From Agrobacterium tumefaciens str. B6 (lineage in GTDB: Bacteria; Pseudomonadota; Alphaproteobacteria; Rhizobiales; Rhizobiaceae), in NCBI RefSeq assembly GCF_001541315.1, contig NZ_LMVK01000022.1, positions 1 to 32,481 on the forward strand: a stretch of 32,481 nucleotides of DNA, read 5' to 3'. The position numbers and the translations under genes were made by a program. Shown here in pieces: positions 32,384-32,481 of this stretch; the first letter of the stretch is position 1, and each line of letters begins with the position of its first letter. Under the pieces are notes generated by a model that made no database searches, was not told the DNA's origin, and saw only the letters and a program-made list of their open reading frames with translations.

Positions 32384-32481
32384 TCACTCCGCCGCCTTCA
32401 ACCGCGCAAGGGCGTTCTGCCGCTTCGCGATGACTGCGGGATCCTTGGTAAAATCGGTCTTTCTGCCAGGCTTGGTTCCGC
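32384..32481 (-). CDS. Partial unrecognised protein, C-terminal 31 residues
   Basis: A minus-strand frame enters from the right edge and ends at 32384-32386. It reads GTKPGRKTDFTKDPAVIAKR followed by QNALARLKAAE. The basic, helical tail with good coding character looks like a genuine protein end, but I do not recognise the family. Confidence 0.5.
   Translation of the reverse strand, partial: GTKPGRKTDFTKDPAVIAKRQNALARLKAAE

Noticed and set aside
1..32481. CRISPR arrays, tRNA/rRNA genes, intact insertion sequences, prophage genes
   Set aside because: I saw no direct-repeat/spacer pattern, no tRNA-like cloverleaf, and no transposase, integrase or phage structural reading frame, despite the many truncated genes.

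Overview
The window most resembles an alphaproteobacterium of the Rhizobium/Agrobacterium group. The grounds are HWE-family and DUF6894-type genes, an Omp25/RopB-like barrel, four promoter-like sites matching the alphaproteobacterial EcfG (general stress sigma factor) pattern, and a large CUT1 sugar ABC operon with GC-rich coding sequence. It reads as an accessory region: two well-preserved metabolic blocks sit among single-gene units and an unusually large number of gene remnants. I see no tRNA, rRNA, CRISPR array or intact insertion sequence.

Left part (1-6.9 kb). A partial gene runs off the left edge, divergent from a LysR regulator. Straight after the LysR stop lies a cytochrome oxidase subunit II gene cut off before its copper site. 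Then come a glycine-zipper lipoprotein, a DUF4126 membrane protein translationally coupled to a FAD disulfide reductase, a broken DUF4142 gene, a remnant of an ABC exporter ATPase, a DUF6894 protein and a single-domain receiver protein. Four GGAAC-N17-GTT sites precede the lipoprotein, the DUF4142 remnant, the DUF6894 gene and the receiver gene, so this stretch looks like a small general-stress island.

Centre (6.9-18.35 kb). This is a sugar or sugar-acid catabolic locus. On the minus strand lie dgoK (2-keto-3-deoxygalactonate kinase) and an SGNH hydrolase. Divergent from them, on the plus strand, a tightly packed operon holds a DapA-family lyase, an enolase-superfamily sugar-acid dehydratase, a complete CUT1 ABC importer (binding protein, two permeases, ATPase), an NAD-dependent epimerase/dehydrogenase, an IclR regulator fused to a complete SMP-30 lactonase, and an SDR. 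Inferred flow: import, oxidation to a lactone (SDR or epimerase-type dehydrogenase), lactone opening (SMP-30), dehydration to a 2-keto-3-deoxy acid (enolase family), then phosphorylation (DgoK) and/or cleavage or further dehydration (DapA-like). A palindrome in the divergent promoter region is a candidate operator for the fusion regulator.

Right part (18.35-32.48 kb). An ammonia-lyase/ornithine-cyclodeaminase-like pair (EutB/EutC-like or BhcB/BhcD-like) is followed by an HWE histidine kinase, an AraC regulator, a frameshifted Omp25-like barrel and a 0.9-kaa autotransporter with Ig-like and cadherin-like repeats. Beyond it are a truncated sugar permease, a DUF808 membrane protein, a CorA channel, a frameshifted GNAT pseudogene, a 5'-truncated cold-shock domain, an alpha/beta hydrolase, a RidA protein, and the C-terminal end of an unrecognised gene at the right edge. 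Three of the truncated genes begin within about 25 bp of the stop codon of an intact neighbour, which points to repeated rearrangement at gene ends.
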